Notes under the pieces: generated by a model | What the model was told of the DNA's origin: nothing | The model's input: only the letters and a program-made list of their open reading frames with translations | Databases searched by the model: none | Assembly: GCF_031846245.1 (NCBI RefSeq) | Contig: NZ_JAVRIC010000011.1 | Coordinates: 1 to 64,000 of the forward strand | DNA from: Banduia mediterranea | GTDB lineage: Bacteria > Pseudomonadota > Gammaproteobacteria > Nevskiales > Nevskiaceae | Reading direction: 5' to 3' | Length of the DNA: 64,000 nt | Made by a program: the position numbers and the translations under genes | Part shown: piece by piece, positions 1-8,597 of the stretch | Numbering within the stretch: position 1 is the first letter of the stretch | How the letters are laid out: each line of letters begins with the position of its first letter

Positions 1-53
1 GGAGCGTGGGGGCAACTGCGCTGCGGTTTGAACGCTTACGAATGATCGGCTTG

Positions 54-779
54 TCAGCTGCAACCCGCAAAACCGTTGCCGACGACCGCATTCCGGTCCA
101 GCCGCAGATGCTCCGGATCCAGCTTCAATTGTTCGAAACGCTGCCTCAGCAATCCCGGGAAACGTCCATACCAGGTGGCATTGAGCGGAGAGGGATGCGG
201 CAGCGGATGCAGACGCAGCGGGCGGCTCATTCCCGCCAACTGCACCTCCAGCGAACTTTCAAAGCGGTCTTCGCGGGCCCAGAAGGCATCGAGGCGGCCG
301 CGCAGCGACTTGTCCTGAGCGATGCCGAACCACAGAAAGGCTTCGCGCCCCAGCGTGATCAGATCGCGCCCCAGCCAGCTATGTTCGAGCAGCTCCGTCA
401 TCGCCGGGTGGAAACGCTTCTTGATACTCATCGACCAGGCCTTGTTTCCGACGGGCTTGTAAGGAACGGTATTGATCCAGAAGAAGTGCCGGCTCAGGGC
501 GCGCGAGGCTTCGAAGTCCGGAAGCGGCTGTCCATGAAGCTGCTGATGAATCGCGCGCCGAACGATCTGCCCACCGGCCCCGATGAAGGGCTCGCCGTGA
601 CAGATTTCATCCCGACCGGGATCGCGCCCCATGAATCCGATGCGGGCATCGATTTCGCCGAGGCCGATGATCGGATCGAGCGGATTCTTGTCGAAGCGAC
701 GGTAGACCTCCACGTCGACGCCCGGGGTCGCGGCCGCAAGCTGACGAAACGTGGCGAGTTGATGCGCGTCCAGCGCCAT
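54..779 (-). CDS. Uracil-DNA glycosylase superfamily protein
   Basis: The 241-aa protein has the two signatures of the uracil-DNA glycosylase fold. An N-terminal motif near residues 48-68 (MGRDPGRDE followed by GEPFIGAGG) resembles the GxxPGxxE...PFVG loop, and a late HPSPLNATWY segment matches the HPSP motif. The expected role is base excision of uracil or related deaminated bases from DNA in the cytoplasm. It has too few cysteines for the iron-sulfur cluster of family 4/5 enzymes, so it belongs to a cluster-free branch, and its substrate cannot be stated. GGAG lies about six bases before the ATG and supports the start. The gene is followed by only about 50 bp of window, so nothing can be said about what lies downstream of it. 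Confidence 0.8.
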   Translation of the reverse strand: MALDAHQLATFRQLAAATPGVDVEVYRRFDKNPLDPIIGLGEIDARIGFMGRDPGRDEICHGEPFIGAGGQIVRRAIHQQLHGQPLPDFEASRALSRHFFWINTVPYKPVGNKAWSMSIKKRFHPAMTELLEHSWLGRDLITLGREAFLWFGIAQDKSLRGRLDAFWAREDRFESSLEVQLAGMSRPLRLHPLPHPSPLNATWYGRFPGLLRQRFEQLKLDPEHLRLDRNAVVGNGFAGCS

Positions 780-847
780 GTGGATCTCCGAAACGGTGGG
801 GTTCGTGGCGGAGCAGCATGTCGGTCGCGGCGGTGACTCTCAAGCTT

Positions 848-1612
848 TCAATCGTCGCTCTTGCGCGCCAGCGCATCGAGTTCCGGATAAAAACGGAACA
901 GCCCGTCTCCGAATGCCTGGCGCCTCGGGGAGTGCCAATAGGTCGCCAGTGGCGGATGCGCGAGGACGGCCTCGACCAGCGTCGAGATTGCCGGATGGCA
1001 TGCCTCGCGCCGCCGCATCGCGGTCGGAAAGGCATAGCGCAGGCCTTCCACGACCAGGAACAGGGACAGGTCGGCGTAGCTCATGCGCGGACCCGCCAGA
1101 TACGGGCCCGGCGACAGTGCGATCACACCATCGAAGTAATCCAGGTACTTGGGCAGGCGCGACAGCAGGAATTCTTCGCTGCGCCGCGCTGCCTCCTCAG
1201 CCTGGTCTTCGTAGTGGAGCCCGGAGGCGATCGGGTGGTGCGTGTCGTGAATCTCCAGCACCCAGTCGGCCAGCGTGAGCTGCAGTTGCTGAACCCACAG
1301 GCGTCCGGCCTCGTCGTCGGGTGCCAGATCATGGCGCGGGCCCAGATAACCGAGGATATTGGCGGTCTGGCCGATCACCAGTTCGCCGTGGCGTAGCAAC
1401 GGTGGCGCGAAGCTGGGAGTTTTCAGGATATTGCCATCGATCGCCCACATCGGCGAAGTCAGGGCGGCCGCGCCGTCGCCGCCCTCCTGAGCAATATCGC
1501 GATACGCCACTCCGGCCGCCTCCAGCGTCAGGCGCACGAACTCGCCGCGACCTGGCAGACCCCGCCAGTAGTAGAGTTCGTAGGTATTGTCCCGCTGCGA
1601 CGCGCGGCGCAT
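848..1612 (-). CDS. Glutathione S-transferase family protein
   Basis: A 254-aa protein of GST length. The N-terminal thioredoxin-like part begins YELYYWRGLPGRGEFVRL, the sigma/alpha-like pattern in which an aromatic residue precedes a GRxExxR loop. The C-terminal all-helical domain contains PYLAGPRMSYADLSLF, matching the GST signature in which an Asp caps the helix near the substrate pocket. It probably conjugates glutathione to electrophiles in the cytoplasm; the substrate is unknown. An upstream ATG exists at 1657, but the start at 1612 is preferred: GGAG sits six bases before it and the beta-strand homology begins directly after. It is separated from pncB by about 100 bp and from the glycosylase by about 70 bp. 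Confidence 0.85.
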   Translation of the reverse strand: MRRASQRDNTYELYYWRGLPGRGEFVRLTLEAAGVAYRDIAQEGGDGAAALTSPMWAIDGNILKTPSFAPPLLRHGELVIGQTANILGYLGPRHDLAPDDEAGRLWVQQLQLTLADWVLEIHDTHHPIASGLHYEDQAEEAARRSEEFLLSRLPKYLDYFDGVIALSPGPYLAGPRMSYADLSLFLVVEGLRYAFPTAMRRREACHPAISTLVEAVLAHPPLATYWHSPRRQAFGDGLFRFYPELDALARKSDD

Positions 1613-1713
1613 TGCGATCTCCGATGCGACTTTCGAGGCGGTCCAGTCTGGGCGCAAAGGCTGAGTCGTCGCTGAAAGCCCAGGCCCGGAGAATCAGACG
1701 CGGCCGACGCGGT

Positions 1714-2895
1714 TCATGCCGACGACTCGCCGCGCACGGTGAACACTTCGCGCAGGTAGGCGAGATAGCCGGGATCGTCACACATGGTCTTTTCGGGCGA
1801 ATCGCTCAGCTTGGCCACCGGCTGGCCGTTGCAGCGCGTCATCTTGATGACGATATTGATCGGCTCGGGACCGAGATCGTTCGTCAGATTGGTCCCGATG
1901 CCGAAAGCGAGACGGCAGCGGTGCCGGAAACGGGCGTACAGCTCGACGATGCGCTGCATCGTCAGACCGTCACTGAAGACCAGCGTTTTGCCGAGCGGAT
2001 CGACGCGCATGCTGTCGTAGTGCGCCAGCATGCGTTCGCCCCATTCGAAGGGATCGCCGGAATCATGCCGGGCGCCGTCGAACAGCTTGCAGAAGTACAG
2101 ATCGAAGTCGCGCAGGAAGGCATCCATGCCATAGGTATCCGACAGGGCGATTCCGAGATCGCCGCGGTATTCGCTGGCCCAGGTTTCCAGCGCGAACTTC
2201 TGCGAATCGCGCAGGCGCGGCCCCAGCGCCTGACAGCCTTGCAGGAATTCGTGGGCCATCGAGCCAATCGGCGTCAGACCGTATTTCATGGCGTGCCAGA
2301 CATTGCTGGTGCCGGCGAGTTGGGGGCCGAGCAACGCCGGCAACTCGCCAATCAATTCATCATGCCAGGCACCCGAAAAACGGCGACGCGTGCCATAGTC
2401 GGCGATCCGGCAATCCGTATCCGCCTGATCGCGCAGCACCCTGCATTTCCGGCGCAGCCGGCGATGGCCTTCCCGGTGGGCCTCGGCACGATCCGTCCCG
2501 CGGAAATGCACCTCGTTGACGATGGCCAGCACCGGCACCTCGAACAGGATCGTATGCAGCCACGGGCCGCGGATCATGATCTCGATTTCTCCCGGAACCG
2601 GCGAAGGCCGGATGTCGATGAACTGCCCGTTGAGGTGAAACAGGCCGAGAAAGTCGACGAAATCGTCACGCAGAAACCGCAGGCTCCGCAGATAGTCGAG
2701 TTCGGTCTGGCTAAAATGCAAGGCGCACAAGCCACGAACTTCCTCACGAATCTCATCGAGCCCACGCGCCAGATCAACGCCGGGTGTCCGGCACTTGAAG
2801 CGAAACTCCGCCTGCGCCCCAGGGAAATGATGCAAGACAACCTGCATCATTGTGAACTTGTAGAGGTCGGTATCGAGCAAGGACTGGATTATCAT
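1714..2895 (-). CDS. pncB: Nicotinate phosphoribosyltransferase
   Basis: The 393-aa protein is full length for PncB, which joins nicotinate to PRPP with ATP hydrolysis to form nicotinate mononucleotide in the Preiss-Handler NAD salvage pathway. The N-terminus ([14 protein letters not shown]) is the family hallmark. The [13 protein letters not shown] and PIGSMAHEF segments in the centre carry the phosphoribosyl-binding and phosphorylated-histidine region, and [10 protein letters not shown] and [10 protein letters not shown] complete the active-site barrel. The gene stands alone on the minus strand and no partner for NAD metabolism lies beside it. The Shine-Dalgarno is weak, but the conserved N-terminus fixes the start. 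Confidence 0.95.
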   Translation of the reverse strand: MIIQSLLDTDLYKFTMMQVVLHHFPGAQAEFRFKCRTPGVDLARGLDEIREEVRGLCALHFSQTELDYLRSLRFLRDDFVDFLGLFHLNGQFIDIRPSPVPGEIEIMIRGPWLHTILFEVPVLAIVNEVHFRGTDRAEAHREGHRRLRRKCRVLRDQADTDCRIADYGTRRRFSGAWHDELIGELPALLGPQLAGTSNVWHAMKYGLTPIGSMAHEFLQGCQALGPRLRDSQKFALETWASEYRGDLGIALSDTYGMDAFLRDFDLYFCKLFDGARHDSGDPFEWGERMLAHYDSMRVDPLGKTLVFSDGLTMQRIVELYARFRHRCRLAFGIGTNLTNDLGPEPINIVIKMTRCNGQPVAKLSDSPEKTMCDDPGYLAYLREVFTVRGESSA

Positions 2896-3206
2896 GCGGG
2901 CAGCTTCTGGAGGGCGCTGACCAGTCTACCGCGCGCAAAAAGCGTACGGATCGAGATGAATCGATGCTCGAGCGAGCCTTACGGAGGCCTCACCGATGTT
3001 CAAGGCCAGGTGGTACTGGCCACGGCAAAGGGCGACGTGGATTCCCCATGCGACGATCGCGTGAATGTCGACAGTCCCTGACGGCCATGCCACAAGCGGG
3101 CACCCCGCAGAATGAACCTGCCGCGGCATGGCCCTTGCCCTTACCCACCGCTCTCCTCCCGCAATCGGGCGAGGGTAGATCGGCATCACGCGGCGCGTGA
3201 TTCACG
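2896..3206. other. Intergenic region upstream of pncB
   Basis: This 311-bp gap lies between the start of pncB and the end of the acyltransferase gene, both on the minus strand. The pncB-proximal 180 bp show no convincing ORF, RNA or strong sigma-70 promoter. The rest is filled by copy A of the interspersed multi-hairpin repeat (separate entry). Confidence 0.6.
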
Positions 3207-3208
3207 TC
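3077..3208 (+). repeat. Interspersed multi-hairpin repeat, copy A
   Basis: One of four related copies in the window. It starts with CCTGACGGCCATGCC and ends with ATCACGCGGCGCGTGAT followed by TCACGT. Between these it holds GCAGAATGAACCTGC, GCGGCATGGC, ACCCACCGCTC and CCCGCAATCGGGCGAGGG. Several of these segments are self-complementary, so the RNA or single-stranded DNA could fold into a chain of short hairpins. The right end touches the stop of the acyltransferase gene. It resembles REP/MITE-type non-coding elements; no transposase is present. Confidence 0.75.
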
Positions 3209-4013
3209 AATAAAGGGGAGCGGCCAGTTGTTCGGCGCGAAAGTTTCCAGCGTCGCGAGTGACGCGATAGGTGTCGGGGGACAGCATCTCGAGTGTTCCC
3301 TCAGCGCAGCGCTGCTCGAAATAGTCGAGCGTAGCTTCGACCTTCGAAAAATTGACCTTATGTTTGTGAGGCGCCAGATTGAATCGCCACCAGCGCAGCG
3401 CCAGCATGCGTTCGACGACCGGTTCCGGGAATCGCAGACGTACGACGCGCGCCGGCGCACCGACGGCAATGGCATATGGAGGAATATCGTGGGTCACAAC
3501 GCTTCCGGCGCCAATGACAGCACCATCACCGATGCGGATCCCCCGCTTGACGAAAGAACCCGCGCCGACGTAAGCCTCGTGCCCAATATGGGTCCACAAT
3601 GAAAGTGTTTCGGCGAACGAGTAGTCTTCGCTATCATCGGGAGCCAGGTCTCGAAAATCGGGCAGTTGGTACATCCGCGGCTGGTAGTGTTCCCGCGTGA
3701 ATGAAAACGGATGCGTACTGAACCAGTCAGTGGGATGGTCGGGCGGCCCGAGCACAACGCCTTCGCCGATCTGTCCGTAGCGACCTATCCAGCAGCGATA
3801 GATGCTGGTGGTGACCTGGCCATTGATCAGCGTAAACGCCCCCAGGTACGAGTCTCGAATGATCCTGGGATCATAGACCCAGGCGGGGCGCTCGTAAGTA
3901 ATCGAACCCGAAATCGTTCCCCCCGAGACAACGAACAGACCGAGATCAAGCAAGCCTTTGGCTGAAACTTCCTGTATCACGACCGCTCCAATATTTTTGC
4001 CCGAGAACCGCAT
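3207..4013 (-). CDS. Hexapeptide-repeat (left-handed beta-helix) acyltransferase
   Basis: A 268-aa protein with imperfect hexapeptide repeats across most of its length: SGGTISGSITYE, YRCWIGRYGQIGEGVVLG, THIGHEAYVGAGSFVKRG, then IGDGAVIGAGSVVTHDIPPYAIAVGAPARVVR. The last is the standard coil ending of CatB/xenobiotic and capsule O-acetyltransferases. The PPDHPTDWFSTHPF segment carries the histidine typical of that branch. It probably transfers an acetyl or other acyl group from acyl-CoA to a sugar or small hydroxyl acceptor; the acceptor is unknown. The gene is isolated, with an AT-rich upstream stretch (4020-4110) unlike its GC-rich surroundings, which could hold its promoter or hint at transfer. 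Confidence 0.85.
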   Translation of the reverse strand: MRFSGKNIGAVVIQEVSAKGLLDLGLFVVSGGTISGSITYERPAWVYDPRIIRDSYLGAFTLINGQVTTSIYRCWIGRYGQIGEGVVLGPPDHPTDWFSTHPFSFTREHYQPRMYQLPDFRDLAPDDSEDYSFAETLSLWTHIGHEAYVGAGSFVKRGIRIGDGAVIGAGSVVTHDIPPYAIAVGAPARVVRLRFPEPVVERMLALRWWRFNLAPHKHKVNFSKVEATLDYFEQRCAEGTLEMLSPDTYRVTRDAGNFRAEQLAAPLY

Positions 4014-4330
4014 CGGGTAGCCATTATAGCTCGAAATGAATGGGTATTTATCAAGGTATTGAATCGACTATTCAGCTTGTTTTGAAAAATTCTTACAAAA
4101 TCGTCGAGAACTTCAGTATTTGTGTCGTTACCGGACTATCGGATTCCGACCGGAAAGCCTTCCTGCAAACCGCAACCGGTCCTCCATCGATCGATGAAAT
4201 GATGCGTTCTTGATCGGCTTCCTGAGATTCTTCCGTTCAATTCCGCCGTCAGGACGTCCCCTCCCGCAGGGGTCAACAATTTCACCAGACGGGCAGGCTG
4301 AAGACTGGGCCGGTTTCTTGGCCACCTTAA

Positions 4331-5045
<715 letters not shown>

Positions 5046-5192
5046 CTAGCAATCGCGCCTGAATCGGATTCGAACTGGGTGCAATGCAATGCTGCGTCAT
5101 TCCACATTCGCTCATTCGAGGGGATGAGAATTCATGCGACATTGACTACCCTGACGCGGCGCGACCCAGGGACCAGCAATCAGGAGTCCGCC

Positions 5193-5723
5193 ATGCACCA
5201 CCGCATCGCCCTGCTCTCGGTGGTGGTCGCAATCTGCGGCTGCACCGGCGATCACAGCAATCAGGCATCATCCGCCCCATCGACCTCCGGGCTCGCAACG
5301 CCGCCAAAGATCTGCTCCGAGAACTATCTCAGCGTCCGCGAAACGGCAAGCAACGCCGGGGCCGGCCAGCAAGTCATCGAAGCCTCGGTCTTCAATGACA
5401 GTCCGAGAACCTGCGTTCTGCACGGATATCCGGGCCTGGCTCCACTGGACGCTGGCGGCGTCCGGGCTTCGGCCATCGAGGTTCGCCAGGTTGTCGGTGA
5501 CTCCGAGCTTCAACAGCCTCATGCGGTCGAATTGAAGCCTGGCGCATCGGCGCACTTCGAAATCAGCTTCAGCGTGATCGAAGGCGAATCGGGCGGATGT
5601 CCCGAAATCGAATCGGTGGACGTGATGGCCCCCGGCAGCAACAAGGTGATCGGCAACATCCGCCGGCCGATTCGCGCCTGTGGCGCGCACATCGACGTGG
5701 CGCCGCTCTCGAGTACGGATTAA
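5193..5723 (+). CDS. Putative lipoprotein with DUF4232-like domain
   Basis: A 176-aa protein with a lipoprotein signal peptide: positively charged start, hydrophobic ALLSVVVA and lipobox ending in a Cys at about residue 17 (AICGC). After a Ser/Ala-rich linker the domain from about 40 to 170 contains paired cysteines (CSENYL, RTCVLHGYPG, GGCPEIES, RACGAH). It includes the VFNDSPRTCVLHGYPGL pattern typical of DUF4232, an immunoglobulin-like domain of unknown function common on cell envelopes. The start is set by CAGGAG before the ATG and by the signal peptide. Its TAA stop overlaps the stop codon of the convergent hydrolase gene. Confidence 0.75.
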   Translation: MHHRIALLSVVVAICGCTGDHSNQASSAPSTSGLATPPKICSENYLSVRETASNAGAGQQVIEASVFNDSPRTCVLHGYPGLAPLDAGGVRASAIEVRQVVGDSELQQPHAVELKPGASAHFEISFSVIEGESGGCPEIESVDVMAPGSNKVIGNIRRPIRACGAHIDVAPLSSTD

Positions 5724-6583
5724 GCGGCAGGCAGTTCCACGCCGAGAAAGTTCGCGGTCCATCCGGCGATCAACGCGGCGTGGCTGGCGGGGAAGAAATG
5801 CCCGGCATCCGGCACCACGCGAAACTGCGTGTCCGGCAGTGTGGCGGCCAGGGCACGGCCGGACGGCAGGCAGCGCGAGCGTTCGCCATACAGCAACAGT
5901 GTGGGCGCTGCGATCCGTGCAATCTCATCGGCGCTGGCGCCCATCTCCAGAAACTCGCGCGGCGCCTCGGTCTCCTCAAGCAGTTTCAGATACTGCCGCG
6001 CACCTCGCATGCCGCCGCGTCCTTCGCCGAACGGCGTGAACGCATCACGCGCCTGCGGCGCCCATTGCTCGGCGCGCAGGCGCGCGGTCACCTCCAGATA
6101 ACGCAAGCCGACCTGAGGCTCTCGATCCCAGTCGAGTCCGGCACGCTCGGCAATCTCGATCTCCATGGCCGACAGATGCGGGGAATCCGCGAGGCGCTGT
6201 TCGGGCTGGAGCGTGTTGATCCTGCTGTCCATCAGCACCAGCCGGCGCAGCAGCTGCGGATACTGCACTGCGAACTCCAGTGCGATGCCACCGCCATAGC
6301 TGTGGCCCACGACATCGGCCGACTCGATGCCGGCCTGTTCGAGGAGCGCCGCAAGATCCCCGGCCTGGTCCGCGGCCGAGTAGCCCTGCGGGCTCAGACT
6401 GCTGTAGCCGTGACCGCGCAGGTCGTACAGGGTGACGCGGAACGCGTGCTTGAGCGCCTGCGCCAGCGAGGCGTACCAGAACGCCCGATTGGTGGCGAGT
6501 CCGTGCACCAGCACCAGGTCCGGCCCTTCGCCCACCTGCTGATATTCGAGGCGGCAAGCATCGGCTAGCTCAAGGCTTGCCAT
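5720..6583 (-). CDS. Alpha/beta hydrolase, last gene of the lipid-synthase operon
   Basis: A 287-aa alpha/beta-hydrolase. The oxyanion-hole segment is LVHGLATNRAFW (about 24-35), the nucleophile elbow is GHSYGGG (Ser about 95), and the later acid/His part is TLLLYGERSRC and DAGHFFPASH near the C-terminus. All three catalytic elements are therefore present. It follows the stand-alone ACP by 13 bp on the same strand, so co-translation with the giant synthases is likely. In that context it could act as a thioesterase releasing the finished acyl chain or as a type-II editing enzyme; that role is inferred from position only. It has no signal peptide, so it is probably cytoplasmic. Confidence 0.8.
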   Translation of the reverse strand: MASLELADACRLEYQQVGEGPDLVLVHGLATNRAFWYASLAQALKHAFRVTLYDLRGHGYSSLSPQGYSAADQAGDLAALLEQAGIESADVVGHSYGGGIALEFAVQYPQLLRRLVLMDSRINTLQPEQRLADSPHLSAMEIEIAERAGLDWDREPQVGLRYLEVTARLRAEQWAPQARDAFTPFGEGRGGMRGARQYLKLLEETEAPREFLEMGASADEIARIAAPTLLLYGERSRCLPSGRALAATLPDTQFRVVPDAGHFFPASHAALIAGWTANFLGVELPAA

Positions 6584-6596
6584 CAGCGCGGCTGGC

Positions 6597-6896
6597 TCAC
6601 AGCTGCTGCGCGAGGAAGTCCGAAATCTGGCCGATCGACAGATCGTCGACGTAGCGGCCGTCCTTCATCAGCAGCTTCTCGAACGGCAGCTTGCGCTTGC
6701 CGAAGTCCTCTTCGATCGCGACCACGAGCTGGATGATGTCGATCGATTCGAACGACAGGTCAGCCAGCAGCTTGGTGTCGCTGTTCATCACACCTTCGAA
6801 TTCACTGTCCCAGTCGGCGGTGAAGTCTTCCAGGGTGGCGATCAATTGGGCGGTGATGGCCTCGGGAGCCATCGAGGGCGTCGCGAGATCGTTCAT
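6597..6896 (-). CDS. Stand-alone acyl carrier protein
   Basis: A 99-aa acidic protein with the four-helix ACP pattern. The phosphopantetheine site is LSFESIDIIQLVVAIEE, with the attachment Ser at about residue 50. Its Asp-Ser is replaced by Glu-Ser, unlike the GIDS motif of the three ACPs in the giant synthase. This suggests a distinct partner set, for example loading a starter or carrying the product to a later enzyme. The ATG at 6896 is preferred over 6941 because GAGAGGAATCAGGAC lies just before it. It sits 55 bp after the phosphohydrolase and 13 bp before the hydrolase. Confidence 0.9.
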   Translation of the reverse strand: MNDLATPSMAPEAITAQLIATLEDFTADWDSEFEGVMNSDTKLLADLSFESIDIIQLVVAIEEDFGKRKLPFEKLLMKDGRYVDDLSIGQISDFLAQQL

Positions 6897-6951
6897 GTCC
6901 TGATTCCTCTCAATAGATTTCCGGGTGTAGGTATTCCGCAAGGAATCGCCC

Positions 6952-8550
6952 TCACTCCATGTAGCCGAGCATCTGCAACTGTTCCATCAGTTGCTGCTTT
7001 TCCTTTTCGTCCATTTCCTCGCCGGCCTGGCGTTCGCCCGGCGCTTTTGTCTTGGGACCGTGCTGGACCGGGTTCTGTGCCAGCCACTGTTCGCTGAAGA
7101 AGGCCGCGGGGACTTCACCCTCGAAATCCTTCGGCACTTTCAGGCCGACGCTGTGCAACAGCGTGGGCGCAACGTCAACGATCTGACGCCGTTCGATCAT
7201 GCCGGATGCGGCGACGCCAGGGCCATAGGCCATGAAGATGCCGTCCGGATGATGGGTGCCGGCCGCGACTTCGCGCTGGATCACGACGGGCTGGAAATTG
7301 CGGATCGAGACGAAGCCGTGATCGCGCAGCACCAATGTCAGGTCCGGCGCGCGCTCCATGTGCTTGCCGGGGAACCAGTCCTCGCGCTTGAGCACGTCGA
7401 TGACCACCGGCTCGCCCTTTTCATTGCTCAGGGAGTAGAGGTCGTCGATCAGCTTTTCGCGAAAACTTTCGTACTGTTCCGGCGGAACGCCGGAGTCGCC
7501 GGGCCGGGCCGCCACACGAATGTTGATGCCGTTCGAGGACGGCGTGCGGCAATAGGCGGTGGTGCCGGCCCAGTCGAGGTTGGCGAAGTCGCTGGCCTCG
7601 CGGCGCAGTGCCTGCTCGCTGCCGTCGCTCTCGGCCCATTTCACATAGCCCTTGTCCGCCAGGAAGGCGTTGATGCGCAGCACTTCGGTGGATGCGGTGA
7701 AGCCGTGGTCGGAGGCGAAGAATACCTGCGCGTCCGGGCCAGCCAGCTCCACCAGGCGCTTGATGTAGCCGTCCAGGTTGCGGAAATATTCGAGGCAGAC
7801 ATCGCGCATGCGCTTTTCCCAGGGCTTAGGATCGGCCGGCACCAGTTCGGGATCGAGGTAGGCCCAGGCCTGATGCTGGATCTTGTCGGTGCCGTCGAAC
7901 ATCACCGCCATCAGGTCGGGATCGTCATTCCGCAGAATATATTCGGCCACGCGAAACCATTGTTCCTCGCGCGGCAGGTGGTAGCGCACCCAGCTTTCGG
8001 TGTCCTCCTCCGAAAGCTTTTCCATCGCCTGCTTTTCGTTGTCGAAATCCCAGGCCAATTCCTTGGGATCGAAGCCGGGAATGTCCTGCTTCATGCGGTC
8101 GAACAGCTCACGCGGATAGGTGTTGCGGCGCAGGTGCTTGGCCGGGATGAAGCCCGGTACCACGCAGCCGTTGACGTTCTCGGGCGCCGGCGCGGTCAGC
8201 GGGAAATTCAGCGCTGCGACCTTCTTGCCCTGACGCGAGGCGATCTGCCAGATGAATTCGCAGTCGATGTCGCGCGAGTCGTACAGCGTCCAGTAGATCT
8301 CGCCGCCCTTGTCCTCGGCACGGATGAAATCGAACACGCCGTGGTGCCCCGGACCCCGTCCGGTCTGAATCGAGGCCCAGGCCGGCGGTGTCAGCGGATT
8401 CGGCGTGGACGCCAGCTTGGCGCGCGTGCCGGCCTCCATGACGCTCTTCATGAACGGCATGGTGATGCCTTCATCCGGAAGTTCGCGCGTCATTTCGTTG
8501 AGCACGGTGTAGGTGCAGCCGTCGAGGCCAATGAATAAGGTCTTGCTCAT
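6952..8550 (-). CDS. Alkaline-phosphatase-superfamily phosphohydrolase/phosphodiesterase (COG3379-like)
   Basis: A 532-aa protein of the type I phosphodiesterase/nucleotide pyrophosphatase group. Metal ligands and nucleophile appear in order: FIGLDGCTY at the N-terminus, the nucleophile loop LTPPAWASIQTG (about 52-63), VMFDGTDKIQHQAW (about 220-233), FASDHGF (about 279-285) and GTHHPDGIF (about 438-446). No signal peptide or membrane span is visible, so it should work in the cytoplasm. It lies 47 bp after the KS-AT-DH-PPTase gene. In this operon it might hydrolyse or transfer a phosphorylated head group on the synthase product; that is inference. The C-terminal 40 residues are charged and probably flexible. 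Confidence 0.8.
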   Translation of the reverse strand: MSKTLFIGLDGCTYTVLNEMTRELPDEGITMPFMKSVMEAGTRAKLASTPNPLTPPAWASIQTGRGPGHHGVFDFIRAEDKGGEIYWTLYDSRDIDCEFIWQIASRQGKKVAALNFPLTAPAPENVNGCVVPGFIPAKHLRRNTYPRELFDRMKQDIPGFDPKELAWDFDNEKQAMEKLSEEDTESWVRYHLPREEQWFRVAEYILRNDDPDLMAVMFDGTDKIQHQAWAYLDPELVPADPKPWEKRMRDVCLEYFRNLDGYIKRLVELAGPDAQVFFASDHGFTASTEVLRINAFLADKGYVKWAESDGSEQALRREASDFANLDWAGTTAYCRTPSSNGINIRVAARPGDSGVPPEQYESFREKLIDDLYSLSNEKGEPVVIDVLKREDWFPGKHMERAPDLTLVLRDHGFVSIRNFQPVVIQREVAAGTHHPDGIFMAYGPGVAASGMIERRQIVDVAPTLLHSVGLKVPKDFEGEVPAAFFSEQWLAQNPVQHGPKTKAPGERQAGEEMDEKEKQQLMEQLQMLGYME

Positions 8551-8597
8551 GGTCGCGTCCCTGTCGGTGGGTTCGTCGGTTATCCGGTTGAAAGTTC

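Noticed and set aside
6991-8538. 515-codon plus-strand frame opposite the COG3379-like phosphohydrolase
   Set aside because: Antisense shadow; the opposite strand carries all metal-binding motifs of the phosphatase superfamily.
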